Shown in pieces: positions 1-7,465 of a stretch of DNA of 9,663 bases. The position numbers and the translations under genes are program-made. Numbering within the stretch: position 1 is the first letter of the stretch; each line of letters starts with the position of its first letter. The notes beneath the pieces are model-generated. The model made no database searches. It was given only the letters and a program-made list of their open reading frames with translations, and had not been told where the DNA came from. Source of the DNA: UBA1227 sp045629305 (GTDB taxonomy: Bacteria; Bacillota; Clostridia; Oscillospirales; Acutalibacteraceae); assembly GCA_045629305.1 (NCBI GenBank), contig JAZQQZ010000027.1, forward strand, positions 1-9,663. Reading direction: 5' to 3'.

Positions 1-1
1 T

Positions 2-739
2 GCAGCTCGCCACATTGGTGCGCTTGCAGCACTTGGATTCTCTGAGGTATCTGTATATAGGAAGCCAAAAGTTGCAGTTATTTCTACTGGTGATGAACTT
101 GTCGATGTGACAGAAACTCCAGTTGGAGCACAGGTGAGAGATATAAATAGTTTCACACTCTGTGCTGCACTTTCGGAACTGGGCTGTTCATATGAGAAGA
201 TAGGAATAGTGGTCGACGATCTCCCTCTTCTTACAGAAAAAGTTTCTTATGCTGTATCAAACTTTGATATGGTGATCGTATCGGGTGGCAGTTCTGTCGG
301 TGTCAAAGATGCAACATTTAAAGTGTATGACAAACTTGGTGAAGTGCTTTTCCACGGTATTGCAATTAAACCTGGCAAGCCGACAATTTTAGCCTCGATA
401 GATGGCAAGCCTTGCTTCGGACTTCCGGGACACCCACTTGCCGCTTATTATGTTTTCAATCTTTTTGTAAAGCCATTGGTACTTTCAATGTGTGGAACAG
501 ATGAAGATATTAAAGCTACAAAAGTAGCATCACTCACTTTATCAATTCCATGTAACCACGGAAGAGAAGAGTGTATGGGTGTGAAGATTGTTGAAAAAGA
601 TGGTAAGGAAATGGCAGAACCAGTTTATGCAAAGTCAGGTCTTATAAGTGTTCTGTCTAGTACAGATGGATATATTCGAATTGCAAGGGACTGTGAAGGA
701 CTGAGCGATAAAGAAGAAGTTGAGATAGAACTTTTTTAG
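2..739 (+). CDS. moeA: Molybdopterin molybdenumtransferase MoeA, 5'-truncated by window edge
   Basis: Inserts molybdenum into adenylylated molybdopterin in the cytoplasm, the last step of molybdenum cofactor synthesis. The reading frame is open from base 2, so only the last 245 residues are visible and the true start lies upstream. The GTG at 107 falls inside the conserved region and is not a start. Seen: the VISTGDEL segment (nt 77-100), an RDINS segment in place of the usual RDSN, the cofactor-binding-domain signature SGGSSVGVKD (nt 281-310), HGIAIKPGKP, and GLPGHP (from nt 419, usual form GLPGNP). A C-terminal MoeA domain IV follows, ending in a TAG. The visible part covers the MoCF-binding domain and domain IV; the N-terminal linker domains are outside. 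The stop is 7 nt before the next MoeA-type gene, so the two are almost certainly co-transcribed. Family identity is secure; which metal (Mo or W) it handles is not visible. Confidence 0.93.
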   Translation, partial: AARHIGALAALGFSEVSVYRKPKVAVISTGDELVDVTETPVGAQVRDINSFTLCAALSELGCSYEKIGIVVDDLPLLTEKVSYAVSNFDMVIVSGGSSVGVKDATFKVYDKLGEVLFHGIAIKPGKPTILASIDGKPCFGLPGHPLAAYYVFNLFVKPLVLSMCGTDEDIKATKVASLTLSIPCNHGREECMGVKIVEKDGKEMAEPVYAKSGLISVLSSTDGYIRIARDCEGLSDKEEVEIELF

Positions 740-746
740 GTGAATT

Positions 747-2633
747 ATGAAGTATGAGTATTTAACAAACACACCTCTCACAGAGGCCGTAACTGAATAT
801 ATTACAGTGCTTCGTGCAAATGGACTCGCTCCGAAGTCGGAGACAGTTCCGGTTGCAGAAGCATCGGGACGCGTAACGGCGAAAGCGGTTTATGCGAGTA
901 TCTGTGCGCCTCATTACAACGCCTCTGCGATGGATGGCATCGCACTCATGGCGTCTGTAACTTTCGGCGCAACAGAGACAACACCAGTTCGTCTGACAGC
1001 GGATAAATTTATCCAGGTGGATACAGGTGATCCAATGCCAGAGGGCACAGATGCAGTCATCATGATTGAGGATGTAGTTCGTGATGGCGAGGATGTGCTG
1101 CTTTATAAAGCGGCTGTGCCTTGGCAGCATGTTCGTCAGGTTGGCGAGGATGTATGTGCTGGCGATATGATTCTTCCATCATATACTGAGATAGAGCCAG
1201 CTGCACTTGGCGCAATGCTTGCAGGTGGCGTGCTAAATGTTGATGTTGTAAAGCCACCGGTTGTAGGAATTATTCCAACAGGTGATGAGATTGTGCCACC
1301 GTGTGAGAATCCTGCGCCAGGAGATATCATTGAATTTAATTCAACTATCTTTAGTGGAATACTTAAGAACTGGGGAGCAATCCCGAAGACATATCCTATA
1401 GTTAAGGATATTAAGGAAGACATTTTCGCAGCCCTTACTAAAGCTGCAGATGAATGTGACGCTGTGATTATTAATGCCGGTTCGTCGGCAGGCCGTGATG
1501 ATTATTCAAGTCTTGCAATTAGCACGGTTGGCAATATGCTCTATCACGGCATTGCTATAAAGCCGGGCAAACCGGCAATCCTTGGATACAAGGATGACAA
1601 GCCACTCCTTGGAGTGCCTGGATATCCTGTATCCGGTATTATCGTTCTCGATGAGATTATGCGCCCTGTAATTGAAGTGATGACAGGTCGCAACCTTCAT
1701 CGAGAAGAGATCATTGATGCGAAGCTCGGTCGTCTTATGACATCACCACTGAAGTACAGAGAATTCGTTCGTGTACGAGTTGGCATCAATGAGAACGGCG
1801 AGTATATCGCAACTCCACTTAACCGCGGAGCGGGCGTTGTAACATCTTTCGTAAAGGCCGATGGTATAATCGATGTACCTCAGGACTGCGAGGGATATGA
1901 GGCAGGAGATATTGTAAAGGTTCATCTTCTTCGCCCAGAGGAAGATCTAAAGAATTGTCTTACAATCATCGGAAGTCATGATCCAATAATCGATGAGATT
2001 GCTGATATTTTAAAGAGAAGCAATCCTGATTCTGTAGTATCCTCATCTCATGTCGGTTCAATGGGTGCCATCATGGCAATCAAGAGAGGCGAGGCACAGA
2101 TGGGCGCAATCCATCTCCTCGATGAGGAAACTGGCCATTACAATGATTCTTATATCGCAAAGCACTTCCCAGATGGCGGTGTAAAACTTGAGAAGGGTGT
2201 TAAGAGAATTCAAGGCCTTATGATTGCAAAAGGCAACCCGAAGAATATCAAAGATTTCTCCGATGTTGCCCGTGATGGAATCTCTTATGTAAATCGTCAG
2301 AAGGGTTCTGGCACAAGGATTCTTTGTGACTATCTCATTAAGAAAAATGGCATGGAAGCGAAAGACATCTATGGCTATGACAGAGAGGAATTTACCCATA
2401 CATCTGTCGCCGCTCAGATAGCATCCGGAACTGCGGATGCAGGTCTCGGAATCTATTCCGCAGCGAAGACATATGACCTTGATTTCATCCCTATCTGTGA
2501 TGAGGAATACGATTTGCTCATAGATGAAAATGCTTATGGTGATAAGAAAATACAAGACTTCCTTGAGGTTCTAAGAAGTGATGAACTGAAAGGTAGACTT
2601 GAGAAGCTCGGAGGATATCAGACATGGAACTAA
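747..2633 (+). CDS. moeA: MoeA-type molybdotransferase fused to a C-terminal periplasmic-binding-protein-like domain
   Basis: A 628-residue fusion, longer than the roughly 400 residues of an ordinary MoeA. Residues 1 to about 400 are a full MoeA: SAMDGIA (60-66, with D63), TGDPMPEGTDAVIMIE, GEDV, TGDEI (178-182), NAGSSAGRDD (243-252), GIAIKPGKP (268-276) and GVPGYPVS (289-296). The usual SGGVSVG and GLPGNP motifs are altered to NAGSSAG and GVPGYP, so this copy has diverged from the one upstream. Residues about 405-628 match the PBP_like family: GSHD (409-412), GSGTR (520-524) and HTSVAAQIASGTADAGLGI (551-569). There is no signal peptide, so the binding domain is cytoplasmic. The ATG follows AGGTG (738-742), which overlaps the upstream stop. 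Inference: the fused domain binds molybdate, tungstate or a cofactor intermediate and aids or controls metal insertion. The domain call is strong; the role of the fusion is not established here. Confidence 0.92.
   Translation: MKYEYLTNTPLTEAVTEYITVLRANGLAPKSETVPVAEASGRVTAKAVYASICAPHYNASAMDGIALMASVTFGATETTPVRLTADKFIQVDTGDPMPEGTDAVIMIEDVVRDGEDVLLYKAAVPWQHVRQVGEDVCAGDMILPSYTEIEPAALGAMLAGGVLNVDVVKPPVVGIIPTGDEIVPPCENPAPGDIIEFNSTIFSGILKNWGAIPKTYPIVKDIKEDIFAALTKAADECDAVIINAGSSAGRDDYSSLAISTVGNMLYHGIAIKPGKPAILGYKDDKPLLGVPGYPVSGIIVLDEIMRPVIEVMTGRNLHREEIIDAKLGRLMTSPLKYREFVRVRVGINENGEYIATPLNRGAGVVTSFVKADGIIDVPQDCEGYEAGDIVKVHLLRPEEDLKNCLTIIGSHDPIIDEIADILKRSNPDSVVSSSHVGSMGAIMAIKRGEAQMGAIHLLDEETGHYNDSYIAKHFPDGGVKLEKGVKRIQGLMIAKGNPKNIKDFSDVARDGISYVNRQKGSGTRILCDYLIKKNGMEAKDIYGYDREEFTHTSVAAQIASGTADAGLGIYSAAKTYDLDFIPICDEEYDLLIDENAYGDKKIQDFLEVLRSDELKGRLEKLGGYQTWN
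2610..2614 (+). promoter_or_regulatory. Ribosome binding site for moaC inside the preceding gene
   Basis: GGAGG lies 9 nt before the ATG at 2624, within the last codons of the MoeA-PBP fusion gene. It fixes the moaC start even though that start lies upstream of the previous stop (10-nt overlap), and it suggests translational coupling. Confidence 0.8.
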
Positions 2634-3091
2634 CTCATGTAAATGAAAATGGCGAAGCCAACATGGTTGATGTAGGTGAAAAGCCTTATACAAAGCGTAC
2701 CGCGAGAGCACAGGCAGTAGTTACAATGAAGCCTGAGACACTCGCCCTTATCAAGGCCAACGAGATCGAAAAAGGCGATGTCTATGCAACCGCACGCATC
2801 GCAGGAATTATGGCTGCGAAGAAGACTTCCGAGCTTATTCCAATGTGTCATCCTCTTCCTATTGAGAAGGTTTCAATCGACATTTCTGAACTTTCTGACA
2901 CGAAAGTTTTGATTGAGTCTTTCGTATCATGTACTTATAAAACAGGAATTGAGATGGAAGCACTTACAGCGGCAAACGTAGCTGCTCTCACAATCTACGA
3001 CATGTGCAAAGCCGTAGATAGAGGAATGGAAATTTCCGATTGTTATCTTACATATAAAGATGGCGGCAAATCAGGAAAATTTGAAAGATAA
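2624..3091 (+). CDS. moaC: Cyclic pyranopterin monophosphate synthase MoaC
   Basis: Together with the radical SAM enzyme MoaA it forms cyclic pyranopterin monophosphate from GTP, the first stage of molybdenum cofactor synthesis, in the cytoplasm. The 155 residues match the usual family length. Seen: the N-terminal LTHVNENGEANMVDV block, IPMCHPLP with H76, TGIEMEALTAANVAALTIYD, then MCKAVDRGMEI with D126 and K129, and the terminal DGGKSGKF. H76, D126 and K129 appear to correspond to the E. coli catalytic residues H77, D128 and K131. The start overlaps the end of the MoeA-PBP gene by 10 nt and has its own GGAGG. It is the last gene of the operon, with a terminator 5 nt after the stop. An early-step enzyme placed behind two late-step enzymes suggests the remaining genes (moaA, a mog-like gene) lie upstream of the window. 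Confidence 0.96.
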   Translation: MELTHVNENGEANMVDVGEKPYTKRTARAQAVVTMKPETLALIKANEIEKGDVYATARIAGIMAAKKTSELIPMCHPLPIEKVSIDISELSDTKVLIESFVSCTYKTGIEMEALTAANVAALTIYDMCKAVDRGMEISDCYLTYKDGGKSGKFER

Positions 3092-3096
3092 AGAAA

Positions 3097-3125
3097 ACCC
3101 CGGATCATTTGATCCGGGGTCTTTT
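3097..3125. terminator. Bidirectional rho-independent terminator between convergent moaC and the binding-protein gene
   Basis: A perfect 10-bp GC-rich stem (3097-3106 with 3111-3120, ACCCCGGATC/GATCCGGGGT) closes a 4-nt loop. On the plus strand it is followed by CTTTT. On the minus strand the stem is followed by TTTTCTT. It sits between the two convergent stops at 3091 and 3127 and can serve both transcripts. Confidence 0.9.
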
Positions 3126-3126
3126 A

Positions 3127-4713
3127 TTATTTCAGTTTATAGAAATTAAAAATGGTTCCGGACGGGCGTACCGTCACATCCTTCGCTGACGCTTTTGCTG
3201 CGATGATTGAGTCGTCAGTTGTGGTCGGAATAATATAGACGTTGTTAACAAGATATTCCTCGGCGGCTTTAGAGTTTTCGAGGATTTCTTCTTTGGTCTT
3301 GGAATTATAGATGGCTTTGATGAGCTGGTCATAATCCTCTGACTGGAGGTTGATGATGTTGCCCTCAGCGCCACTTGTGAACTTTGCAAAGAATTCAGAT
3401 GAGATGAATTCTGTGACGGAGATTGTCGTGTAGGCGATATCATAATTGCCCTTTGTAATCTCTTTGTCGAGTTCTGCTTGGGTCTCGAAAGATTCGATGG
3501 TTACGGCAAGTCTTGTGCCCATGGTCTTCTGCCAATCTTGAAGGATTGTCTTGATATCCTGCTCGTCTTCCGTGAGACAGATGATGGTTGCATGAAGGTC
3601 AAGAGCGACACGCTTCTTGCTTTTTTTCTTGCCATTGCCACTTTTTTCTGCTGCATCAACATATTTTGCAGCGGTGGCTAAATCATATTTTGGACCAGTT
3701 ACGATTCCAACATTAGCGCGGTAGGAGACGCCTGCTGTAACGCCACAGCAGGAAGGGACAATTCCTTCCGCGCGGTCCTTCGTGAGCGAAGACACATCAG
3801 TGGAATGAGCGAGTGCAAGACGGATGTCTCTATTCGCGACATTCTCTGAGTTCGCGTTGAAGCAGAAGGCTTTTACAGCATTTTTATACTTCGCAAGCTC
3901 AAAGTTTCCCTTGATGGATTTGGACTCATATTTGGAAACATATTTGATATCATATTTCGCATTGTCTGACTCCTTGGTGAGGAAGCTCACTCCGGAAGAG
4001 ATGGCCTCATAGTCGCCGACATAAGAATCATTTTTCTTAAGAACTACGTTGCCTGCATCTTTATCAAAGCTTAGGAGATAATAAGGACCGTTGCAGAGAA
4101 GGAGTGCGGCGCGTAGGCCGTATCTTCCCTCGGTCGCTTCGAAGAACGCCTCATTGCATGGCATGCAAGCAGGCGATGCAAGAATGGTCATGAAACTTGC
4201 CGATGGGGCAGAGAGCTCAATTACAAGTGAGAAGTCAGAGTCAGCATAGACATCTTTGATTCCCGCAAGCCCTGTTCTAGATGGCGATCCAGTGTTCGGA
4301 TCACGAACTCGTTTGATTGCGTAAACGAAATCATGAGCGGTTACCCTGTCGTCAAAAGTATCTTTGAAATCATCTCCGACATATTCTGATGAAGATTTAG
4401 GGAGACGCCATTTTGCATCTTCGCGGAGCTTGAATGTGTATGTAAGTCCATCCTCCGAGATTGTCCAGCTCTCCGCGACACCCTTCTCAATATTGCCGTC
4501 GCTGCCTATTCTTACAAGGCCTTCCATACAGTTGTTGATGATGGATACGAGTTCAAGGTCACTTGCAATTTGAGGATCATAGAAAGTCGGCACATTCTCA
4601 ACAGGTACGCGTATTGTGGCCTCATCACTGGACTTTTTACATCCAGAGAAAATGAGTAAAAGGAGGGATAGAACCATGGCTAGAGCTATGGCTTTTATGA
4701 TATGTTTTTTCAT
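3127..4713 (-). CDS. Solute-binding lipoprotein of a family 5 (oligopeptide-type) ABC transporter
   Basis: A membrane-anchored binding protein that would hand a ligand to an ABC importer. Residues 1-24 form a signal peptide (KK, hydrophobic core) ending in the lipobox FSGC, with lipidated Cys25. The mature 503 residues show SBP_bac_5 features: a VENVPTFYDPQ opening, NCMEGLVRI, VAESWTISEDGLTYTFKLRE (the family hallmark), VTAHDFVYAIKRVRDP, NGPYYLLSF, and RLALAHSTDV in the second lobe. Total length (528) is normal. A lysine-rich patch (K362-K367) lies in the second lobe, and there are more cysteines than I would expect for the family. AAAAGGGGG (4721-4729 on the minus strand) supports the ATG. 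No permease or ATPase gene is adjacent, so the transporter is incomplete here. Family members bind peptides, nickel complexes or oligosaccharides. The ligand is not readable, though divergence from a GH3 gene makes a glycoside possible. Confidence 0.87.
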   Translation of the reverse strand: MKKHIIKAIALAMVLSLLLLIFSGCKKSSDEATIRVPVENVPTFYDPQIASDLELVSIINNCMEGLVRIGSDGNIEKGVAESWTISEDGLTYTFKLREDAKWRLPKSSSEYVGDDFKDTFDDRVTAHDFVYAIKRVRDPNTGSPSRTGLAGIKDVYADSDFSLVIELSAPSASFMTILASPACMPCNEAFFEATEGRYGLRAALLLCNGPYYLLSFDKDAGNVVLKKNDSYVGDYEAISSGVSFLTKESDNAKYDIKYVSKYESKSIKGNFELAKYKNAVKAFCFNANSENVANRDIRLALAHSTDVSSLTKDRAEGIVPSCCGVTAGVSYRANVGIVTGPKYDLATAAKYVDAAEKSGNGKKKSKKRVALDLHATIICLTEDEQDIKTILQDWQKTMGTRLAVTIESFETQAELDKEITKGNYDIAYTTISVTEFISSEFFAKFTSGAEGNIINLQSEDYDQLIKAIYNSKTKEEILENSKAAEEYLVNNVYIIPTTTDDSIIAAKASAKDVTVRPSGTIFNFYKLK

Positions 4714-4743
4714 AATATTACCCCCTTTTGTTTTCTTAATTTT

Positions 4744-4752
4744 AGCATATCA
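4744..4752 (-). promoter_or_regulatory. Possible extended -10 promoter of the binding-protein gene
   Basis: Read on the minus strand this is TGATATGCT, an extended -10 (TGn plus a 4/6 match to TATAAT), about 30 nt before the ATG. No good -35 hexamer is found at 16-18 nt upstream, so the call is weak and rests on the extended element and its position. Confidence 0.4.
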
Positions 4753-4781
4753 AGTTGAGATAAGGAAGTATACTTTTTACA

Positions 4782-4810
4782 TTTACAATAAAGGATATTT
4801 TGTGTATAAT
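4782..4810 (+). promoter_or_regulatory. Sigma-A promoter of the GH3 gene
   Basis: TTTACA (4782-4787) is separated by exactly 17 nt from a perfect TATAAT (4805-4810) in AT-rich DNA. Transcription would begin near 4817, giving a leader of about 47 nt that contains AGGAGG (4851-4856). No catabolite-response (cre) match was seen around it. Confidence 0.8.
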
Positions 4811-4863
4811 TTATCTGTATATTTATTTTTAATTGTATGGCAATAATCTGAGGAGGATTATTA

Positions 4864-7332
4864 ATGGATTACACAGAAATTGTAAAACACATGTCCATAC
4901 GCGAGAAGGCACGCCTTATAACAGGCGCTGATTTCTGGCACACATGGGCGCCGGTTAAATACGGCATGCCAAGCATTATGGTAACAGATGGTCCGAACGG
5001 TCTTCGTAAAGAAGAGAAGGACGGTATGAAGCGCGGAACACTTCAGTCAATTTGTTTCCCATCTGCAGCAGCAATGGCTTCCTCTTGGGATAGAGGAGTA
5101 TTGACAGCAGTTGGTGAGACACTTGGTAATGAGTGTGCAGCGAACAGAGTTTCAGTTCTTTTAGGACCTGGAATCAATATTAAACGTTCGCCACTTTGCG
5201 GCAGAAACTTTGAGTATTATTCAGAGGACCCTGTACTTGCAGGTGAACTCGCAGCAAGCTTCATCAATGCTGTTCAGAGCAAGGGTATCGGCACTTCTCT
5301 TAAGCATTTCGCTGCCAACAGCACAGAGAATCTTCGTATGGTTTCTAACTCCATCGTTGATGAGCGTGCTCTTCGCGAGATCTATCTTCGCGGCTTTGAA
5401 ATCGCTGTTAGAAAGGCACAGCCTTGGACAGTTATGCTTGCATACAATAAGATTAATGGCAATTACTGCACAGAGAATGAATGGCTCGTAGAGGGCGTAC
5501 TCCGTCAGGAGTGGGGCTTCCAGGGTCTTACAGTTTCTGACTGGACAGCAACTGCTGATAGAGTAGAAGGCCTCCACTGTGGTCTTGATCTTGAGATGCC
5601 TGGTTCAGGTTTCTACAATGTTCGTAAGCTTGCGAAAGCTTATCGTCGTGGACTTTATTCACTTGATATTCTCGAGCGTTCTGCAAACCGTGTTGCAGAA
5701 CTCGTAAATAAATCAGAGCCACTCTTAAAGCAGCCTGCACCTGCATTTAACAGAGATGCAGACCATGAGATGGCTTATAAAGTTGCAACTCAGTGCCCTG
5801 TTCTCCTCAAGAATGAAGGTATCCTTCCTATTCCTCAGGGTAAGAAAATTGCAATCATCGGTGAGCGTGCTAAGAAACCACTTTATCAGGGTGGCGGCAG
5901 CGCACAGATTAATTCTTACAAGGTTGAAAACGTATGGGATTCACTTGTTGCTGCTGGCGCAAACGTTGAATATTCACGTGGTTATAGCCTTGCAGATAAA
6001 GAGGCAAATCCATACCTCACATCCGCAGCAGTTGAACTTGCAAGCAAGTCAGACATCGCACTCGTATTCGTAAGCTGCGCTGACGAAGATGCGTGCGAGG
6101 GCGGAGATAGAAAAGACATCTCAATGCCTAAGGTTCAGACTGACCTTATCAAGGCAGTATGTGCGGCTAATCCTAACACAGCAGTTATTCTTACATCAGG
6201 TAGCTGCGTTGAGATGCCATGGGTAGATCTTCCAAGAGCAATTATGCAGACATACTTGCTCGGTGAGGCCGGTGGCCGCGCTATCGCAGACCTCATTCTT
6301 GGTAAGTACTCTCCATGTGGTAAACTTGCTGAGACATATCCAGTATCTCTCAGCGATACACCTTGCCTTGAAAATTACAAGACAGATGATAACAGAGAAG
6401 TTCTTTACAAAGAGAGCATCTATGTTGGATATCGTTATTATGAGAAGGCAAACGTTCCAGTTCTTTTCCCATTTGGACATGGCCTTTCATACACATCATT
6501 CAGTTATTCTGGAATGGGCCTTTCAGCAAATTCAATCACACCTGATGAGAAGCTCACAGTACAGTTTACAATCTCTAACACTGGCGCTTATGGCGCAGCA
6601 GAGATTGCACAGGTATATGTTGGTCTTGCTGATTCTTATGTATTTAGAGCACCTAAGGAGCTTAAAGATTTCACTAAGATTTATCTTAACCCAGGTGCTT
6701 CACAGACAGTAACTGTAACACTCGACCGCTCCGCATTCGAGTACTACTCAAAGAGACTTCATGCTTGGACAGTTGAGCCAGGTGTATATGACATCATGAT
6801 TGGTGCATCTTCATCTGACATCCGTCTCAAGGCTCAGGTTGAAATTAAATCTGACGAGGCAAACGGTGAGATTGATTACAGAGAGGCAACTCCAAGATAC
6901 TGGGATGGCGATATCAAGAACGTTGATATCGACGACTTCGCAGATATCCTTGGTGGTTATCCAGAGGACTTCAGCCGTCGCAAGACAGATGACCGTATTA
7001 CAATGGATAATTGTCTCTTCGACGCAGGCGAGACAGAGATTGGTGCTAAGGTTCTCAAGTTCGTTGAGAAAGCACTTGATAGATTCTTCGCAGATGATCC
7101 TGTTATGTACTCAGTTGTATATAACTCACTTGTATCAATTCCATTCTGCAGAATGTGCGCATCATCAGGCGGAATAGTTTCCGATGGTATGATGGAAGCA
7201 TTCGTACACCTTCTCAATAGTAACCAGCCATTCGAAAGCGTAATGGTTCTTGCAGCTAGTCTTCCAGATGCAATCCTCAACGTAGTTGAGAAGTTCGCAG
7301 TAGATGCAATCGAGAAGAAGTCCCGTTGCTAA
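4864..7332 (+). CDS. Glycoside hydrolase family 3 beta-glucosidase-type enzyme, cytoplasmic
   Basis: A retaining glycosidase expected to release terminal beta-linked sugars from short glycosides. Domain order in the 822 residues: a GH3 N-terminal TIM barrel (about 10-280) with VTDGPNGLR, GRNFEYYSEDP, KHFAANSTE and GFQGLTVSDW, where D226 is the nucleophile; then the GH3 C-terminal domain (about 300-545), opening with PVLLKNEGILPI and carrying CEGGDRKDISMP with E412 as likely acid/base; then a fibronectin type III-like domain (about 560-660, with EIAQVYVG and RAPKELKDF). No PA14 insert is seen. Residues about 670-822 form an extra tail that I recall in other Lachnospiraceae GH3 enzymes but cannot assign a function. 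No signal peptide, so it acts inside the cell on imported substrate. AGGAGG is 7 nt before the ATG, and the gene appears monocistronic, with its own promoter and terminator. Exact substrate (glucoside, xyloside or other) is not determined by sequence. Confidence 0.94.
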   Translation: MDYTEIVKHMSIREKARLITGADFWHTWAPVKYGMPSIMVTDGPNGLRKEEKDGMKRGTLQSICFPSAAAMASSWDRGVLTAVGETLGNECAANRVSVLLGPGINIKRSPLCGRNFEYYSEDPVLAGELAASFINAVQSKGIGTSLKHFAANSTENLRMVSNSIVDERALREIYLRGFEIAVRKAQPWTVMLAYNKINGNYCTENEWLVEGVLRQEWGFQGLTVSDWTATADRVEGLHCGLDLEMPGSGFYNVRKLAKAYRRGLYSLDILERSANRVAELVNKSEPLLKQPAPAFNRDADHEMAYKVATQCPVLLKNEGILPIPQGKKIAIIGERAKKPLYQGGGSAQINSYKVENVWDSLVAAGANVEYSRGYSLADKEANPYLTSAAVELASKSDIALVFVSCADEDACEGGDRKDISMPKVQTDLIKAVCAANPNTAVILTSGSCVEMPWVDLPRAIMQTYLLGEAGGRAIADLILGKYSPCGKLAETYPVSLSDTPCLENYKTDDNREVLYKESIYVGYRYYEKANVPVLFPFGHGLSYTSFSYSGMGLSANSITPDEKLTVQFTISNTGAYGAAEIAQVYVGLADSYVFRAPKELKDFTKIYLNPGASQTVTVTLDRSAFEYYSKRLHAWTVEPGVYDIMIGASSSDIRLKAQVEIKSDEANGEIDYREATPRYWDGDIKNVDIDDFADILGGYPEDFSRRKTDDRITMDNCLFDAGETEIGAKVLKFVEKALDRFFADDPVMYSVVYNSLVSIPFCRMCASSGGIVSDGMMEAFVHLLNSNQPFESVMVLAASLPDAILNVVEKFAVDAIEKKSRC

Positions 7333-7337
7333 AAAAG

Positions 7338-7370
7338 AAAGTAGACACTTTTAAGTGTCTACTTTTTTTA
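7338..7370 (+). terminator. Rho-independent terminator of the GH3 gene
   Basis: A 12-bp perfect stem (7338-7349 with 7354-7365, core GTAGACACT/AGTGTCTAC) with a 4-nt loop, followed by a run of T, starts 5 nt after the TAA. The A-run on the left side could also work on the minus strand, but no minus-strand gene needs it. Confidence 0.9.
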
Positions 7371-7451
7371 TAAATACTTTTATTAATTACCTTATAAGTA
7401 ATTTACTTTACACAAATTTGGTGCTAACATAGTGATGTATAACTATCTTAT

Positions 7452-7459
7452 GAGAGGTG
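7452..7459 (+). promoter_or_regulatory. Ribosome binding site of the surface-protein gene
   Basis: GAGAGGTG ends 6 nt before the ATG at 7466. It selects this ATG, which directly opens a classic signal peptide. A clear promoter was not found: TTTACA (7407-7412) has no good -10 at 16-18 nt, and TATAAC (7438-7443) lacks a -35. Confidence 0.75.
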
Positions 7460-7465
7460 CTACGC

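Noticed and set aside
107..739. GTG-initiated MoeA of 210 residues as a complete gene
   Set aside because: The frame is open to base 2 and the upstream codons encode conserved MoeA sequence including TGDEL, so this is an internal GTG of a truncated gene.
2058..2555. Minus-strand frame of 165 codons within the MoeA-PBP gene
   Set aside because: It is a shadow of a gene with clear family motifs over the same span and resembles no family I know.
4616..4846. Plus-strand frame of 76 codons with two hydrophobic stretches (small membrane protein?)
   Set aside because: The first hydrophobic part is antisense to the lipoprotein signal peptide and the rest is AT-rich promoter DNA. There is no good ribosome binding site, and it contains the GH3 promoter.
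6263..6712. Plus-strand frame of 149 codons in another phase inside the GH3 gene
   Set aside because: It overlaps the well-supported GH3 frame entirely, lacks a ribosome binding site, and shows no recognisable domain.
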